64,000 nt of DNA. Origin: Galbula dea. Its lineage: Eukaryota; Chordata; Aves; Piciformes; Galbulidae. This document shows, piece after piece, positions 60,072 through 64,000 of this stretch. A program made the position numbers and the translations under genes. Position 1 is the first letter of the stretch; every line of letters starts with the position of its first letter. The stretch spans positions 424,456 through 488,455 of the forward strand of contig VWZX01002935.1 in the NCBI GenBank assembly GCA_013399015.1, read 5' to 3'. Under the pieces are notes generated by a model. The model made no database searches. It was not told the origin of the DNA and saw only the letters and a program-made list of their open reading frames with translations.

Positions 60072-61225
60072 GAATCACAGAATCATGGAATATCCTGCAT
60101 GGGAAGGGACCCACAAGGATCATTGAGTCCAACTCCTAATTAGGCACAGGACAACCCCAAAGTCACACTATGTGTCTAAGTTCATTGTCCAAGTGCTTAA
60201 ACTCCATGAGAGTAGGTGCCATGACAGCCTCCCTGGGGAGCCTGTTGCAATGCCCCACCACTCTCTGGGTAAAGAACCACTTCCTAACATTCAATCTGAA
60301 TTTCCCCTGGCACAGCTTCATGCTGTTCCCCCAGGTCCTGTCACTGGTCACCAGAGAGAAGAGGTCAGCACCCACCCCTCCCTCTCTGGTGAGGAAGTTA
60401 TAAACTGTGAAGAGGTCTCCCCTCAGTCTCCTCTTCTCTAAGCTGAACAGACCAAGTGATTTCAGCCCTTCCACATAAGTCTTTCCCTCTAAGCCCTTCA
60501 CCATCTTTGTGGCCTTCATCTGGATGCTCTCTAACAACTTCATATCTCTCTTGTATTGTGGTGCCCAAAACTGCACACAATATTCCAGGTGAGGCTGCAC
60601 CAGTGCCGAGTGAAGTGGGACTAACACCTCTCTCGATTGGCTAGCAATGGAGTGCTTGATGCACCCCAGGACCCTGTTGGCCCTTTTTGGCTGCCAGTGC
60701 ACACTGCTGACTCATATTTAGCATATCAGATCCCTCTCTGCAGTGCTGCTTTCCAGTCTCTCATTCCCCAGTCTGTAGGTTGGTTCAGGGTTGCTCCTTC
60801 CCAAGGGCAGAACCCAGCACTTGCCCTTGTTAAACTTCATATGATTTGTGACCACCCAGTTCTCTAATCTATCTAGATCTCTCTGCAGAGCCTCTCTGCC
60901 TTCATTGGAGACAACAGCACCTCCCAGCTTAGTATCATCTGCAAACTTATGTGTTAGGCCTTCAAGTCCTATATCCAAGCCATTTATAAAGATGTTAAAC
61001 AGAACTGGCCCTGAGATGGATCCCTGTGGGACCCCACTCATCTCCTGTCACCAGCCTGATGTAGCTCCATTTACTATAACCCTTTGAGCTCAACCCCTTA
61101 GCCAGTTGTGCACCCACCTTGTGATGTTCTTATCTAGCTGTGTATTCAACAGTTTGTCCTGTTGGGTGCTGTGGGAGACAGTATCAAAAGCCTTGCTGAA
61201 GTCCAAAAAGATGCCATCTATTGGT
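60072..61225 (-). mobile_element. CR1 LINE, longest copy, with reverse-transcriptase part
   Basis: About 1.15 kb on the - strand. From its 5' side it shows the RT palm (MSGVPQGSISGPVLFNIFIN, then the catalytic FADDTKLGG at about 60919-60945), the region after it (LDRLENWVVTNHMKFNKGKC), and then the C-terminal ORF2 segment in the frame 60702-60163 (SREVLVPLHSALVQPHLEYC). The 3'UTR and a tail at 60072 follow. In-frame stops at about 60715 and upstream of 61041 break the ORF, and the endonuclease and RT N-terminus are missing. CR1 RT usually shows [FY]ADD at this site, so the catalytic residues themselves are intact, but the copy cannot be active. Confidence 0.95.
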
Positions 61226-62439
61226 ATCCCTAGTGCAGATGCTGAAACCCCAGTCTTAACTTTGCATAGTGTGTGTATTGACTTATAGGTGAAGAATAAA
61301 ATTACAGTTGTTGGATAATAATAAATATATTTCTGGAGATGACTACTCTGCTCAAATGCTCAGTAGTGCTCCAGACAAACAGAACTTGAGGAACCAAAGG
61401 AGCAGAGAACAAGATGGTAAATGCTACCTTTGTATAAATTCTGTTTCAGTATAAATTCATGTCTGTCTTGCATCCTGCATACAGTATGCAATACTGGTTT
61501 CATCTCCCTCCCCACTTGGTCCCATTTTCCTCTATCCCCTCATTTCAAGAAGAACCAGGAAGAGGTTCAGAGATGGGCAAGAAAAATGTGGAGTGGTTTC
61601 CATGCAAGGAACAACTAAGTGATTTATGACTGTTGTTTGGAAAAGAGTTTGATTGCAGATTATCTGGAAAACTTTTACTGTGTACTTCCTCTTAATGCTA
61701 TTCCTTAGGTTTCTGCTGGTGGTGGTTTTTAGAAGCAATGTGTGGCTTTGGTCTATTCTGTGGTTAGAGCTGGTAAAAAAAATACATCCTTACCAAGCCA
61801 GAAGCATTCTTTCTTTCTTTCATACTCTTAAGAGAAGCCTTTTGCCTTATCTCCCTGAGCTGACATAGAGCAAGCTGGCTCATACTGTATTTTAACTCAG
61901 CAAAACGTTAGTTTTTCTTAAATTAGTCAGTTTATGTTGACATCTCAATAGCTTTCTATTAAAACAAATATTTAAAAAGCAAAAAGAAAAGAAAGCTGCT
62001 GACTGTCATCAGAACACTAAGTTAAAACTGGTTTTCCCCTCTAAAGTGCAAGCAAGGAAATGGCACTTTAAAATTCAATTTGTTACAGGTCTCTGGGGTA
62101 TCTTGTCTGGTCTACATAGTTATATGTTAATGTTGTCTTAACTGGAGAAGAGAAGAGGTTTCAGCATATTTCAAGGAAGTGATGACTGCAGTGTGCAGAA
62201 TGTGGGATTTTGAAACAAGAAGACTTCAGCTTTGTTCACCACCACTGATTGTGTTACCTTAAACTAGGACCTTCACCTCTTTAATACATATTATTGTATC
62301 AGCTTTATAGAGCACATTAAAGTTGGGGGTTTTTTTTCCCTTCCTTGAATATGATTCATTGTTTAGGTGTGGTAAAAAGAAGCTATAACTAGAATTTGTA
62401 GTAAAAATGTATTTTCTTCTGTGTTCTCCCTTCCTGCAG
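61226..62439 (+). other. POLA1: 3' end of giant intron
   Basis: Unique AT-rich sequence that ends in the polypyrimidine tract and acceptor TCTCCCTTCCTGCAG. The antisense 158-codon frame at 62259-62735 overlaps the following exon and is its shadow. Confidence 0.7.
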
Positions 62440-62556
62440 GGTTGGTTAATATGTGAGGAGCCAACTTGCCAGAACCGAACCCGTCGACTTCCCCTGAGTT
62501 TCTCCCGGAGTGGTCCTGTGTGCCAGGCCTGCAGGAAGGCTGTTCTGAGAGCAGAG
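62440..62556 (+). CDS. POLA1: POLA1 exon i: CysB zinc module
   Basis: The exon has 39 codons, phase 0-0, starting GWLICEEPTCQNRTRRLPLS and ending CRKAVLRAE before GTGAGT. CEEPTC (C-x4-C) and CQAC (C-x2-C) are the four ligands of the CysB zinc site at the POLA1 C-terminus, through which the subunit binds POLA2. Together with the CLKC and CSKAGC pairs in the two preceding exons, all eight zinc cysteines are present. The gene continues beyond this window: the family has roughly 75-80 further residues after this point. Confidence 0.97.
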
Positions 62557-64000
62557 GTGAGTGTTTTTAGGACAAAGCTTTGACAGCAGTGGAGCAGGAT
62601 TCTCAGGAAGTTTGCCTCTCTCCCAACTCTGCCTTTCAAAGGTAGCAGGATCAAACAGGAATGTTTAATTAGTTTGTTAAAAGGGGCTGTTGATGCTTTT
62701 CCTACTGCACATTTAAGCTGCTGTGAAGAGAGCATGCCACACAGCTGCTGTGTTTGGAACTATTCCAGCTGATGAGCATTTGGTCAGCAAACTAGAATTT
62801 GCTGGAATGTTTCTGCCAGAATGCAGGTAAATTAAAAGAGACAAACAAACCCAACCTTCCAAAACAAAAACAACTTGCCTGTTGTTCTGCTGACTGGTTT
62901 CTCACCTGACTGGATTTGGTGCAGAGGAGTTGCAGGTGGGCTTTCATGCCATCTTCTGGGAGTGCTCTAAGGCAGTAAGTATTTTCAGAAGGTGAGAAGT
63001 TCTGGGTTCTGCACATTTGGATTTGACTTGGTGCCCAAAAAATGTAGAACCTTTTAAACCTCACATTGAGCTTAGATGATCTTGTCTTCCAATGTTTAGG
63101 AGTGCCTGCTCCACCCTAGCTTCTTCTCTTGGTTTCTGAGATTAAAGGAAGCTGGTTCAGTTTCATGTTGTAAAATTCTGGCAAAAGGCTTCCATTTCTT
63201 TGTTAGAAAAGAGAGGGGGGGGAAAAAAAGAGTTTATCATTTAGAAATTGTGATATTTTCCAGAATTTACATAAAACTGCCAGAGAGAGGGAAAGATTCC
63301 ATAAAGAAAATAGGAGATCTTTGATCAGAGTTTGTTTCAGGTTGTAGCAAGACTTGAAAATATCCTTACTTACATAAAACTTGCAAAAAATAAGGATTTG
63401 AGGTCTGGCTGTCAAGTGAATGCTCTGAACAACATTGTTTTATTTACTACATGAGATCTTTTGATGCTTCTTAGTCAGTAATACAACTGCAAAAAGTCAC
63501 AAAGGATAAGTGTCAGTAAAAATCAAGGGACTGGAATGACATTGTCAAAGAAAGACTGATCAAAAGTAGCTGTTTTTTGCATTAGTGATAAGTTGATGTT
63601 GAAGAATTCAAGATCAGGTAAGGAACAGCATTGGAAGATGGGTAAAAATGAGTGGAAGTTCCCAATCTCCTAGCACTGGAACCAAGTGATGCCACATAAA
63701 ATGACAAAAGGAAGAGAAGCAAATCTATTGGAGAACAAACCTTTTACCTGTGGCATTAATCTGAAGTATATTGCTATAAGAGATGTAAATCCAATACCAG
63801 TGGAAACAGAGAGTGAGGCTTATATAAGGGTATTTGAAGTGTCCAGACTTTTATTATCAACAAAAAATACTGAATAAATTCAACCCAATTTCTAGCTGTT
63901 TGAGAGGCAAATAGGATCTGGGAAGGAGATTATTCTGCCTTCTAGTACCTCTGCATTCTGTCACGTTCTTCCAAAATATGGATGCATCAGCCAGCATAAA
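62557..64000 (+). other. POLA1: Start of the next POLA1 intron
   Basis: Starts GTGAGT; no acceptor with a matching POLA1 frame (the family continues YSDKSLY-like) was found before the end of the window. AT-rich, with a G run near 63217. No CR1 or other repeat was recognised. The 63-codon frame at 63686-63877 is unsupported. Confidence 0.8.

Larger units (their letters stand above)
21007..62439 (+). other. POLA1: POLA1 giant intron 8 (41.4 kb)
   Basis: The intron starts GTAAGT after exon h and ends TCTCCCTTCCTGCAG before exon i, phase 0. It is nearly six times longer than the next largest intron in the window and makes up about 65% of it. It holds most of the CR1 copies, an assembly gap, and the candidate conserved non-coding blocks listed separately. 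I found no nested protein-coding gene: frames over 100 codons inside it (21217-21693 -, 29001-29438 -, 32038-32361 -, 54427-54840 +) show no domain, start or splice support. Confidence 0.93.

Noticed and set aside
62259..62735. 158-codon - strand ORF
   Set aside because: Antisense shadow across POLA1 exon i and its flanks.
1..64000. CRISPR arrays, operons, phage or toxin-antitoxin-like systems
   Set aside because: The sequence is vertebrate nuclear DNA with spliced exons and LINEs; no regularly spaced repeats or prokaryotic gene layout exist.

Overview
The window comes from a bird nuclear genome. It is AT-rich, CpG-poor and intron-dominated, has vertebrate GT-AG splice sites, and carries many 5'-truncated CR1 LINE copies ending in the avian-type ATTCTATG-like tail. 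The only protein-coding gene I can support is POLA1, the catalytic subunit of DNA polymerase alpha, on the + strand. Nine consecutive internal exons are visible: 2475-2507, 4065-4157, 6000-6205, 7612-7744, 9502-9633, 11638-11812, 19024-19205, 20875-21006 and 62440-62556. They join in frame to 1203 nt (401 codons) with no stop. They run from just before polymerase motif C (YGDTDS) through the thumb to both C-terminal zinc modules (CysA and CysB). The start of the gene lies upstream of the window and the last exons lie downstream.

Layout: 1-2474 is the end of an upstream intron. From 2475 to 21006 there are eight exons separated by 1.4-2.0 kb introns, except intron 6 (11813-19023, 7.2 kb). Intron 6 contains an isolated CpG island at about 15741-16320 and two stretches that look like conserved non-coding elements. 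From 21007 to 62439 lies one 41.4 kb intron. It holds about nine CR1 fragments, including an endonuclease-domain piece and a 1.15 kb copy with reverse-transcriptase FADD. The CR1 copies cluster in parts of this intron and leave three CR1-free blocks (about 19.2-27.6, 33.7-38.6 and 44.8-53.1 kb). Exon 9 follows at 62440, then more intron to the end.

The most interesting content is probably regulatory. In vertebrates the 3' introns of POLA1 are known to host some of the longest ultraconserved elements, several of them forebrain enhancers of the neighbouring homeobox gene ARX. The CR1-free blocks contain stretches with homeodomain-core, E-box and SOX/TCF-like motifs and retained CpGs, which I propose as the avian counterparts. 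I could not align them, so the calls rest on gene identity, repeat exclusion and motif texture. I see no second protein-coding gene, no CRISPR, no recognisable ncRNA gene and no prokaryote-type system. Almost all other open frames are short chance ORFs in introns or in CR1 debris.
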